This document shows positions 56,561 to 64,000 of a stretch of DNA of 64,000 nucleotides, in pieces. Under the pieces are notes generated by a model. The model saw only the letters and a list, made by a program, of their open reading frames with translations. It was not told the DNA's origin and made no database searches. The stretch is from Achromobacter pestifer (GTDB taxonomy: Bacteria > Pseudomonadota > Gammaproteobacteria > Burkholderiales > Burkholderiaceae_B). The DNA is taken from contig NZ_CADIJX010000014.1 of NCBI RefSeq assembly GCF_902859625.1, positions 1 through 64,000 of the forward strand. Reading direction: 5' to 3'. Position 1 is the first letter of the stretch. The number at the start of each line of letters is the position of its first letter. Position numbers and translations under genes: made by a program.

Positions 56561-59230
56561 TCATGCGTCCTCGTCGTCCAGATGCAAACGCAGGAACGGC
56601 AATGCATCGCAGTATTTCAGGTCATCCCGGCGGTAGGCCACGTTGGCCGCCACTCCGGCGACATATTCGTCGGCCAGCGCTTCGATCGCCACGCGCCAGC
56701 GCTGCCGGATCTCGGGCCAGGACAGGCCGTCGAAGTATTTGCTGTCGCTGGCCAGCGTCACGCCCGGCACGCCCAGATCTTCGTCGGCCAGGCCTTGCGC
56801 GGCCACCTGCCGCGCGTGGATCTGCGCCAACACCAGGCCGGCCACCTCGCCGCCGGCGGCGTCCGCCAGCACCGACGCATAGAACGGCAATTGCACGTTC
56901 ACCGGACGGCTGCGCGACCAGTCAGGTTCTGGCTTGGCGGCAGCCACGCCCGTCTTGTAGTCGACGATGACGTTGCGGCCATCGGCCAGGCTGTCGATAC
57001 GGTCCAGCCGCAGCTTCAGCGTCAACGCGCCGCGCTGCCACTGGTGGTTCTTCTCAACCTGGGCCACGGCGAACGGCAGACGCTGCGCCTCCATGTCCAA
57101 CCAGGATGACAACACTGCTCGGGCGCGTTGGCATTCCAATGCCTTCAGCGCCGGGGCGTAGTCCTTGAGTTCTTCCTCGGCGGCCTGCGCCACGGCCTGC
57201 TCCAGCAAGGCGGGCAGTCGGCCGGTGGCCATGACGTCGTGCAAGGTTTCCTGATCCGGCATCATGCCCCACACCAGTTCCAGCGCCTTGTGCAGGAACT
57301 GGCCCCGCACGTTCACGGTGGCGGTATCCGCATAGGGCGCAAGCTCGCGTCCGCCCAAGCGATGGCGCACAAAGGCCCACAGCGGATTGCGCGCCTGCGT
57401 GTCCAGGACATCCAGGCCCCCGCCTCCGCGATTGCCGGGAGCCAATGGCGGCCCCTGGTTGTCATCCAGGGACTCTTGCGGCAACGCCGCCACAAGATCG
57501 GCCGCCGCCGGTGTCCAGTCCGTCAACGCAGTGGCGGCGATCAGCGGCGAAGGACGCAATTCGCGTTCACCATCCATGTGGGCATGGCTGACGATGATGT
57601 CGGGCGCGCAGCGGCACAGCGCGGCGTACATGCCTTCAGCCCATTCGCGCTCACGCTCGGGCGTGGCGCGCGGGGCCTTGGCCTGGCGCAACACGGCCAG
57701 CGGCAACAAGGGATTGGGCTTGGGCGACGCAGGCAACACGTCGTCGGTCAATCCCAGTATCCAAACGCCGTCCCAGTAGCCGCCCTCTGCTTCCAGCAGA
57801 CCCAGCACGTCCAGGCGAGCCAAGGGATCGCGTTGCGGCTGGAACGAAGCCGACCGCGCCACGCTTTGCAGCAGATTCACCGCAGCCACCCCGCCCAGCC
57901 GGCCTGCGGCCGGCGCCAGCGCCGAAAAACTGCCCAAGGCGTCACCCAGCGCGCCCATGACCTGGTAGCCCACGCTATCCAGCACGGCTTCGCCCGGAAA
58001 ACCCAACGCGGTCAGCGCGGCCTTCATGCGCAGTATCCAGACGTCGCAGGTGGCTTGACGGCCCCCCTGGGTCCAGATCTCCATCGCCTGGTTCCAGGCT
58101 TGCGCCAAGGTGGGCGTATCGGCCAACAGCTTCTTCCAATCCTGCGGGCTGACCCGCTGCACGGCCTGCCGGCGCCAACGCGCGTCGATCGCCGCCAGAC
58201 GCGCGCGGTCACGCACATCGCTGGCGCAATATCCAGCCAGCAAGGCAGCGCCCAGCACGTCCACGCCGCACCCCTTGCCGGCGGCGCATTCAGCCAGCGC
58301 GCGCAGCCACGCCAGCGCCGCGCGTGCCATCGGCCATTCATTCAGGGAACGGCCCACCGCCACGTTGAACGCATAAGCCGGCGCACCATCGCGGCCGGCC
58401 AGCGCCTGGCTGAGCACACGCCGCGCAAAGGGGGATTCGGCTTCCAGCTGGGGCGACACAATGGCATAGCGTCCGTGCGGATGCGCCTTCAGCTGGCTAG
58501 CCGCCCATGCGGCGGCGGCACGCCATTCACCGCCTTGATCCGGTGCTTCAAATCGCCGCGCCACGGTCTCCACCCGCTGTGCATCTCGCCACTGCGCGAC
58601 CACGGTGCCTTGCGCCTCGAAGGCATGCAGCAGACGGCGAAAGCGCGGCGACACATCGGTGAACCCCGCCAGCACCAGGTGATCGGGCGTGGCCAGCCGG
58701 CCCGCTTCCAGGGCGCGCAACACCCGCGCATACCCCTGGTTCGCGTCTTCGGCATCGATGCCCGTCAACGTATCGCGGTAGCGCGCTCGCCATCGGGCAA
58801 AACCGCGGTATTCGTCCGTGTCCGCGCCTGACGGCACCTGCAAATCCCATTCGTCCATCAGCAGATCGGCATCCATGGACAGCCGCGCCGCTTGGCTCGC
58901 ATCCAGCAGCACCCGTTCGGCCTCTTCCGCGCGGATGGCTTCCGTCCACACCAATTGCGTGGCAAAACTGTCCAGCCGGTAGGCGGGCATGTCGCCATCC
59001 GCCTCGAAGGCCAGTTCGTTGGCGGATTCCGCCAGCCAGGCCGACAGCGGCAGAATGCGAGGCAGCTCGCTGACCTGACGCTCCTGGCGCAGCAGGCCGG
59101 CCAGCTCCAGCGTAAGCCGTCGCGACAGCCGGTTGTTCACCGTCAGCACCAGCGTGCCGGCAGCGGACATGACGCCGATGTCCGGCAGCGATAGATCGGG
59201 ATAGGAAAGCGATGCGTCCTGCATGGGCAC
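56561..59230 (-). CDS. AddB-like PD-(D/E)XK nuclease
   Basis: 889 residues (start at 59230 or at a second ATG two codons later). N-terminal half is a helicase-like fold without a Walker A (LVLTVNNRLSRRLTLELAGL), as in many AddB relatives. C-terminal nuclease: RGQFLHKALELVW, RLDRIDSLADGRNVIVDYKT, then VNVQLPFYASVL (QxxxY). The four-Cys Fe-S cage of classical AddB is missing. Matches the family annotated as probable DNA repair protein next to AddA-like helicases in betaproteobacteria. Confidence 0.88.
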   Translation of the reverse strand: MPMQDASLSYPDLSLPDIGVMSAAGTLVLTVNNRLSRRLTLELAGLLRQERQVSELPRILPLSAWLAESANELAFEADGDMPAYRLDSFATQLVWTEAIRAEEAERVLLDASQAARLSMDADLLMDEWDLQVPSGADTDEYRGFARWRARYRDTLTGIDAEDANQGYARVLRALEAGRLATPDHLVLAGFTDVSPRFRRLLHAFEAQGTVVAQWRDAQRVETVARRFEAPDQGGEWRAAAAWAASQLKAHPHGRYAIVSPQLEAESPFARRVLSQALAGRDGAPAYAFNVAVGRSLNEWPMARAALAWLRALAECAAGKGCGVDVLGAALLAGYCASDVRDRARLAAIDARWRRQAVQRVSPQDWKKLLADTPTLAQAWNQAMEIWTQGGRQATCDVWILRMKAALTALGFPGEAVLDSVGYQVMGALGDALGSFSALAPAAGRLGGVAAVNLLQSVARSASFQPQRDPLARLDVLGLLEAEGGYWDGVWILGLTDDVLPASPKPNPLLPLAVLRQAKAPRATPEREREWAEGMYAALCRCAPDIIVSHAHMDGERELRPSPLIAATALTDWTPAAADLVAALPQESLDDNQGPPLAPGNRGGGGLDVLDTQARNPLWAFVRHRLGGRELAPYADTATVNVRGQFLHKALELVWGMMPDQETLHDVMATGRLPALLEQAVAQAAEEELKDYAPALKALECQRARAVLSSWLDMEAQRLPFAVAQVEKNHQWQRGALTLKLRLDRIDSLADGRNVIVDYKTGVAAAKPEPDWSRSRPVNVQLPFYASVLADAAGGEVAGLVLAQIHARQVAAQGLADEDLGVPGVTLASDSKYFDGLSWPEIRQRWRVAIEALADEYVAGVAANVAYRRDDLKYCDALPFLRLHLDDEDA

Positions 59231-59267
59231 CTACAAGGCGCGTGTCGGAAGGACAGGCGCGAGTGAC

Positions 59268-59296
59268 GAAAAAAACGACGGAGGAAACTCCGTCGT
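59268..59296 (-). terminator. Terminator after the 52-residue gene
   Basis: Perfect 9-bp stem ACGACGGAG / CTCCGTCGT with loop of four, then TTTTTTT on the minus strand. It separates the small gene and MFS unit from the AddAB-like pair. Confidence 0.9.
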
Positions 59297-59327
59297 AGGA
59301 TACCGCGAGCCAAGGGGGCAAAGGCGT

Positions 59328-59486
59328 CTAGAACCCGCAGAGGGCAGCCAGATTTTCCCAGTGGACCTGCATTTCGGGCGTGGTGTAGCCCCAGAACGCC
59401 AAACCCAGCACGACTGCCAACGCCAGCATGCCCAGTGCGCGCCAACCCCGATGGCGGCGGACGACGGGGGCTTGGGCAGGCGTCAT
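59328..59486 (-). CDS. 52-residue single-helix membrane protein
   Basis: A short frame, ATG 59486 to TAG 59330-59328. The product opens MTPAQAPVVRRHRGWRALGM, has one membrane helix (about residues 17-34, ALGMLALAVVLGLAFWG) and ends YTTPEMQVHWENLAALCGF. The basic N-terminus suggests N-in orientation. It starts 37 bp after the MFS stop and is followed by a strong terminator, so it is the last gene of that transcript. No family named; gene-like codon use and position support it. Confidence 0.7.
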   Translation of the reverse strand: MTPAQAPVVRRHRGWRALGMLALAVVLGLAFWGYTTPEMQVHWENLAALCGF

Positions 59487-59523
59487 GGGCGGTTCTCTGG
59501 ATGGCATGATTCGCTGATCGGCA

Positions 59524-60735
59524 TCAGGCCGACACGGGACGGGCTTCGACTGGCGTCACCGGTTGCTCACGCACCGGCAGGCACAACAGCGCCGCGATGA
59601 CGGCAAGCGCCACGCCCAGCCACCAGACCATATCGTAGTTGCCCGTCTTGGCGTAAGCGTAACCCCCCAGCCAGACACCAATAAAGCTGCCCAACTGATG
59701 GCCCAGGAAGACAATGCCAGACAGGGTAGCGGCATAGCGCAAACCGTAGATCTGACCAATCAGGCCTTGCGTAAGCGGCACCGTGCCCAGCCAGAACAGG
59801 CCCATCCACGCCGCGAAGACATACAGCACCCAAGAGGACAATGGCACGGCCAGCAGCAGCAAAATGCCAAAGGCCCGCATGAAATACACCACGGCCAACA
59901 AGCGCTTCTTGCTGTATTTTCCGCCCAGCTTTCCCGCGTAGAACGAACCCAGCACGTTGAACAGGCCGATCAACGCCACGGCGGTTGCCCCCTGCCCTGC
60001 CGTCAGGCCGCCGTCGGTGACGAAGGCCGGCAGGTGCAAGGTGATGAAGGCGGTGTGGAAGCCACAGACGAAGTAGCTCCAGAACAAAAAGTGGAATGAC
60101 GGGTGGCGCACCGCCTGACGCACGGCCGAGGCCAGTGACTGATGGGGGCCTGACTGCGATTGCGGACGGCCGCGCAGAAAATAGGCCAGCGGCGCGGCGC
60201 AAGCCACAAACAAGGAAAGCACCCACAGCGCGCCCGGCCAGTCCATGCCGGTGATCAGCGCTTGCCCGGTGGGCACCACGGCGAACTGGCCCAGCGAACC
60301 ACCGGCGCTGGCAATGCCCATCGCGGTGCTGCGGTAGGCGGGTGGCACCGCGCGCGCGACCACCGGCAGGATCACCGGAAAGGTGGTGCCCGCCTGGCCC
60401 AGCCCGACCAGCACGCCGGCCGTCAGGTACAGGGTGGTTTCGTCAGTGGCGAAACGGGTGCCGATCATGCCCAGCATGTACAGCAGCGCGCCCAGCGCGA
60501 TGGTGCGCCCCGAGCCGTAACGGTCGGCCAGGATGCCCATGAAGATACACGCGACGCCCCACACCAGGTTCTGCAAGGCGAAGGCCATCGAAAATACGTC
60601 GCGGCCCCAGCCGTGCGCCAGGCCCATCGGCTGCATGAACAGGCCAAAAGTCGCGCGAACGCCCATGGCAAGCAACACCACCAAGGTGCCCAGGACAATG
60701 GTGCGCGTGGAAATCGTATCGGTTTGACTAGACAT
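59524..60735 (-). CDS. MFS transporter, oxalate/formate or monocarboxylate type
   Basis: 403 residues from the ATG at 60735, the start that leaves a normal cytoplasmic tail before helix 1 (RTIVLGTLVVLLAMGVRAT). 12 helices; loop 2-3 motif GILADRYGSGRTIALG; GLGQAGTTFPVILPVVARA in helix 4-5. Resembles OFA/MCT-like carriers of small monocarboxylates. Located beside acetate genes but on the opposite strand. Substrate uncertain. Confidence 0.85.
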   Translation of the reverse strand: MSSQTDTISTRTIVLGTLVVLLAMGVRATFGLFMQPMGLAHGWGRDVFSMAFALQNLVWGVACIFMGILADRYGSGRTIALGALLYMLGMIGTRFATDETTLYLTAGVLVGLGQAGTTFPVILPVVARAVPPAYRSTAMGIASAGGSLGQFAVVPTGQALITGMDWPGALWVLSLFVACAAPLAYFLRGRPQSQSGPHQSLASAVRQAVRHPSFHFLFWSYFVCGFHTAFITLHLPAFVTDGGLTAGQGATAVALIGLFNVLGSFYAGKLGGKYSKKRLLAVVYFMRAFGILLLLAVPLSSWVLYVFAAWMGLFWLGTVPLTQGLIGQIYGLRYAATLSGIVFLGHQLGSFIGVWLGGYAYAKTGNYDMVWWLGVALAVIAALLCLPVREQPVTPVEARPVSA

Positions 60736-60868
60736 GAAACCCGAGTCTGGTTGTTGTATGGGTTTCGTCCCCTCCTCGGGACGGATCCGCACATCATATA
60801 CAAGTCCCCGGGTCCGAATCGGCAATAGCCATGCTGCCGCATCGCGCTTTTCGTCCCTCCGCCTCGGG

Positions 60869-60922
60869 CCTTACCCCTACGACTAAGGTCGAGTGTCCCC
60901 CGGACGGATGCGTCTCTATATT
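60869..60922 (+). promoter_or_regulatory. Inverted repeat and -10 upstream of yjcH-actP-acs
   Basis: CCTTA-N10-TAAGG (60869-60888) lies 28 bp upstream of a -10-like TATATT (60917-60922). A dimeric activator site is likely; the regulator is unknown. Nothing else seen in 60736-61005. Confidence 0.4.
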
Positions 60923-61005
60923 GGCCGCAGCCCGCCCGGCATTCCCGCACGGGCCAGACCGGAATCCCAGAACCCTCCGGCGATAACCATCGGGAGACTC
61001 CTCAA

Positions 61006-61317
61006 GTGACCTCTTCGGAAGCATTGACGGCCGCCGTCATGCGACATCCCAAATATCAGGAATTGCTGCGTCGGCGCAGCCGCGCCAGCTTGCTGTTCTT
61101 CACGATCACCGCCGTGATCTACGCAGGCTTCATCCTGACGCTGGCCTTCGACCCGGTGTTCTTTGCGCGTTCGCTGCCGGGCATGACGATGAGCATCGGC
61201 GTCCTGACCGGCACCCTCGTCGTATGCAGCGCCGTGGTGCTGGTTTCCGCCTACGTCCACCTGTCCAACACCGTGTTCGATCCGCTTCTGGCCGCCATCG
61301 TCAAGGACGTCTCATGA
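61006..61317 (+). CDS. yjcH: DUF485 membrane protein YjcH
   Basis: 103 residues from a GTG start with GGGAG upstream. Opens with the family segment [20 protein letters not shown], then two membrane helices. Always paired with ActP, whose start codon overlaps this stop (ATGA). Function unknown; probably assists the acetate permease. Confidence 0.93.
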   Translation: MTSSEALTAAVMRHPKYQELLRRRSRASLLFFTITAVIYAGFILTLAFDPVFFARSLPGMTMSIGVLTGTLVVCSAVVLVSAYVHLSNTVFDPLLAAIVKDVS

Positions 61318-62987
61318 AGCACAAGACAAGCATCGCAGCCGTGCTGGCATTGTGGGCCGGGCTAACCGCGACGGCACAAGCCGCCACCACGGGGCAGACC
61401 AGCACTTCCGCCATCGCCATGTTCGTGACGTTCATCGCTGCCACCATGGGCATCACTTACTGGGCGGCCAAACGCACCCGGACTACGTCCGATTTCTACA
61501 CCGCGGGGGGTGGCCTGTCAGGCTTCCAGAATGGCCTGGCGATAGCCGGAGATTATCTCTCGGCCGCCTCGTTCCTGGGCATCGCGGGCATGGTCTACGT
61601 CAGCGGCTTTGACGGCATGATCTACGCCATCGGGTTCCTGTTCGGCTGGCCCGTGGTCATGTTCCTGATCGCGGAGCGGCTGCGCAACCTGGGGCGCTAC
61701 AACTTCGCCGATGTCACGTCGTTCCGGCTGGCGCAAACGCCCATGCGCATTCTTGCCGCCAGCGCATCGCTGCTGATCATCGCGCTGTATCTGATCGCGC
61801 AGATGGTGGGCGCGGGCAAGCTGATCGTGCTGCTGTTCGGGCTGGACTACAACATCGCCGTGCTGATCGTCGGGTCGCTGATGATGATCTACGTGGCTTT
61901 CGGCGGCATGACCGCCACCACCTGGGTGCAGATCATCAAGGCCGTGCTGATGCTGTTCGGCGCCACGCTGATGACGGTGCTGGTGATGGCCGCCTTCCGC
62001 TACAGCCCGGACGCGCTGCTGGCCGAAGCCGTGCGCGTTCATCCGTCGGGCCGCGAACTACTGGCGCCGGGCGCCGAGGTCAGCAGCAATCCGCTGAACG
62101 CCTTGTCGCTGGGCATCGCGCTGGCGTTCGGCACGGCCGGGCTGCCACACATCCTGATGCGTTTCTTCACGGTATCGAACGCCAAGGAAGCGCGCAAGTC
62201 CGTCATCTACGCCAGTTCCTTCATCGGCTACTTCTATCTGCTGACGTTCATCATCGGCTTTGGCGCGGTTGCCCTGCTGGTTCGGCACCCCGAATATTTC
62301 GTGGCCAATGCAGACGGCAGCTTCGACATGTTGAAAAGCCTGATCGGCGGCACCAACATGGTGGCGGTGCACCTGGCCAACGCCGTGGGCGGCAGCCTGT
62401 TGCTGGGGTTCCTGGCAGCCGTCACGTTCGCGACGATCGTGGCGGTGGTGGCGGGACTGGCGTTGGCCGGCGCTGCGGCGATCTCCCATGACCTGTACGC
62501 CAACGTCATTGCGCGCGGCCGCGCCACGGAGCACCAGCAAATGCGCATCTCGCGCCTGTCGACCATAGCGCTGGGCGTCATGGCCATCCTGCTGGGCATC
62601 GTGTTCGAGAACCAGAACGTGGCATTCATGGTGGGCTTGGCCTTCGCCATCGCCGCCAGCGCCAATTTCCCCGTTCTGGTGTTGTCGATCTCATGGCGCG
62701 GCTGTACCACGCGCGGGGTCACCATCGGCGGATTCCTGGGCCTGGCCAGCGCCACCCTCTGGGTCATCCTGAGCAAGACCGTATGGGTGGACGTCTTCGG
62801 TTTTGCCGCGCCCATCACGCCCTTCCCCAACCCCGGCATCCTGTCCATTCCCCTGGCGTTCTTCTCGATCTGGTTGTTCTCGAAGCTGGACAAGAGCCCC
62901 AGAGCCCAGCGGGAAGCCGCGGCGTTCGACGCCTTGACCGTCCGCAGCCAGACCGGGATCGGCGCCGCCACCGCCATCTCCCATTAA
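61314..62987 (+). CDS. actP: Acetate permease ActP
   Basis: 557 residues, sodium:solute symporter family. A signal-like first helix ([16 protein letters not shown]) precedes the 13-helix core: [62 protein letters not shown]. Imports acetate and other short monocarboxylates. Followed by acs after 18 bp. Confidence 0.96.
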   Translation: MKHKTSIAAVLALWAGLTATAQAATTGQTSTSAIAMFVTFIAATMGITYWAAKRTRTTSDFYTAGGGLSGFQNGLAIAGDYLSAASFLGIAGMVYVSGFDGMIYAIGFLFGWPVVMFLIAERLRNLGRYNFADVTSFRLAQTPMRILAASASLLIIALYLIAQMVGAGKLIVLLFGLDYNIAVLIVGSLMMIYVAFGGMTATTWVQIIKAVLMLFGATLMTVLVMAAFRYSPDALLAEAVRVHPSGRELLAPGAEVSSNPLNALSLGIALAFGTAGLPHILMRFFTVSNAKEARKSVIYASSFIGYFYLLTFIIGFGAVALLVRHPEYFVANADGSFDMLKSLIGGTNMVAVHLANAVGGSLLLGFLAAVTFATIVAVVAGLALAGAAAISHDLYANVIARGRATEHQQMRISRLSTIALGVMAILLGIVFENQNVAFMVGLAFAIAASANFPVLVLSISWRGCTTRGVTIGGFLGLASATLWVILSKTVWVDVFGFAAPITPFPNPGILSIPLAFFSIWLFSKLDKSPRAQREAAAFDALTVRSQTGIGAATAISH

Positions 62988-63005
62988 CCGTTCAGAGGAG
63001 CTTCC

Positions 63006-64000
63006 ATGGACCCCATCCGCGACCTTTATCCCGTGCCACAAGGCTTTGCCGGCCCGCAAACGGTTACGCAGGAACAGTACCAGGAACAATACGCGGCCTC
63101 GCTGAGCGATCCCGACGCTTTCTGGGCGCAAGCTGCGCAGCGCGTGCAGTGGTATCGCGAGCCCACGCAAATCCGCGACGTCAGCTTCGCCACCGAGGAC
63201 TTCCACATCCGGTGGTACGCCGACGGGGAACTGAACGCCAGCGTCAACTGCCTGGATCGCCACCTGGAGACCCATGGCGACAAGACCGCGCTGATCTGGG
63301 AACCCGACGACCCCGATACGCCTTCGCAGCGCGTCAGCTACCGCGAACTGCACGCCAAGGTCTGCAAGATGGGCAATGCCTTGCGCCGCGCGGGCATCGG
63401 ACGCGGCGACCGCGTCACGATCTATATGCCGATGATCGTGGACACCGTGGCAGCCCTGCTGGCCTGCGCGCGCATCGGCGCCGTGCACAACGTGGTGTTC
63501 GGCGGATTCGCGCCGGCCTCGATCGCCGACCGTGTGCGCAACTGCGGCGCCAAGGCCATCATCACCGCCGACGAAGGCCGCCGCGCGGGCCGCACGATTC
63601 CGTTGAAGGCCAACGTGGACGCCGCCCTGGAGATGCCAGGCATGGAGGGGGTGCGCACGGTGCTGGTAATCCGGCACACGGGGGCTCCCGTCAGCATGAC
63701 GGCCGAGCGCGACTACTGGCTGGACAAGCTGATGGACCGGGAATCCGACGAATGTGTCCCCGAACGCATGAACGCCGAAGATCCGCTGTTCATCCTCTAT
63801 ACCTCGGGCAGCACCGGCAAGCCCAAGGGCATGTTGCACACCACCGGCGGCTACCTCGTCTATGCCGCGTATACCCATGCCGTCATCTTCGATATCCGGG
63901 ACAGCGATGTCTTCTGGTGCACGGCCGATGTGGGTTGGATCACCGGCCACAGCTACATCGTGTACGGCCCGCTGGCCAACGGAGCCACCTCCGTCATCTT
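63006..64000 (+). CDS. acs: Acetyl-CoA synthetase, 5' part
   Basis: 331 codons visible; the frame runs off the right edge (full proteins are ~650). AGGAG precedes the ATG. Features: acetyl-CoA synthetase N-domain (DPDAFWAQAAQRVQWYREPT), RVTIYMPMIVDTVAALLACA, HNVVFGGFAPASIADR, P-loop LYTSGSTGKPKGM and the W-loop region WCTADVGWITGHSYIVYGPL. Activates imported acetate. The ATPase core and acetylated Lys lie outside the window. Confidence 0.97.
   Translation, partial: MDPIRDLYPVPQGFAGPQTVTQEQYQEQYAASLSDPDAFWAQAAQRVQWYREPTQIRDVSFATEDFHIRWYADGELNASVNCLDRHLETHGDKTALIWEPDDPDTPSQRVSYRELHAKVCKMGNALRRAGIGRGDRVTIYMPMIVDTVAALLACARIGAVHNVVFGGFAPASIADRVRNCGAKAIITADEGRRAGRTIPLKANVDAALEMPGMEGVRTVLVIRHTGAPVSMTAERDYWLDKLMDRESDECVPERMNAEDPLFILYTSGSTGKPKGMLHTTGGYLVYAAYTHAVIFDIRDSDVFWCTADVGWITGHSYIVYGPLANGATSVI

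Overview
The window is high-GC betaproteobacterial chromosome. Gene content and order (greA, yhbY, rlmE, ftsH, folP, glmM; ffs, dnaX, ybaB, recR; carAB; pstSCAB with ppk/ppx; yjcH-actP-acs) point to the Alcaligenaceae, most likely Achromobacter or a close Bordetella relative. This rests on recognised protein families and synteny, not on a database search. Most of the window is core genome. The accessory parts are the left edge (adhesin cluster, decayed toxin-antitoxin pair) and a repeat block near 52.4-53.05 kb.

1-6.6 kb: the 3' part of a trimeric autotransporter adhesin with 585-bp internal repeats, then four co-directional genes for exported proteins: a SmpA/OmpA-domain lipoprotein, a second lipoprotein, a trypsin-like periplasmic protease and a soluble TonB C-terminal-domain protein. 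6.6-7.7 kb: a higBA module whose toxin gene is frameshifted, next to a tRNA-Pro gene, with recurrent GGGTTAGC-type hairpins. 7.8-9.2 kb: an aromatic-acid-type MFS transporter.

9.3-18.2 kb is a phosphate island: pstSCAB, ppk, ppx and an OlsB-like acyltransferase. Pho-box-like sites precede pstS, ppk, ppx and, weakly, olsB, each exactly 10 bp upstream of a -10 hexamer. 18.4-24.6 kb is the conserved glmM-folP-ftsH-rlmE / yhbY / greA block; the greA leader carries two tandem intrinsic terminators. 25.2-28.8 kb: a chemoreceptor, a uracil-type NCS2 permease and a FlxA-like gene behind a near-consensus sigma-28 promoter.

28.9-34.7 kb: a three-gene ABC importer, a LysR regulator and a histidine phosphatase. 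34.7-41.2 kb: a short-chain dehydrogenase, carAB and transaldolase. 41.3-45.1 kb: a carboxymuconolactone-decarboxylase-like protein divergent from a bacteriophytochrome kinase, a lone receiver and a ChpT-like phosphotransfer candidate. 45.2-49.1 kb: a CoA-transferase plus a TauABC-type importer. 49.1-52.65 kb: recR, ybaB, dnaX and 4.5S RNA.

52.4-53.05 kb holds a REP-like palindrome and three copies of a ~127-bp repeat around the 4.5S RNA gene. 53.1-59.2 kb: an AddAB-like helicase/nuclease pair. 59.3-60.7 kb: a 52-residue membrane protein and an MFS transporter. 61.0-64 kb: the acetate uptake and activation operon yjcH-actP-acs, cut by the window end.
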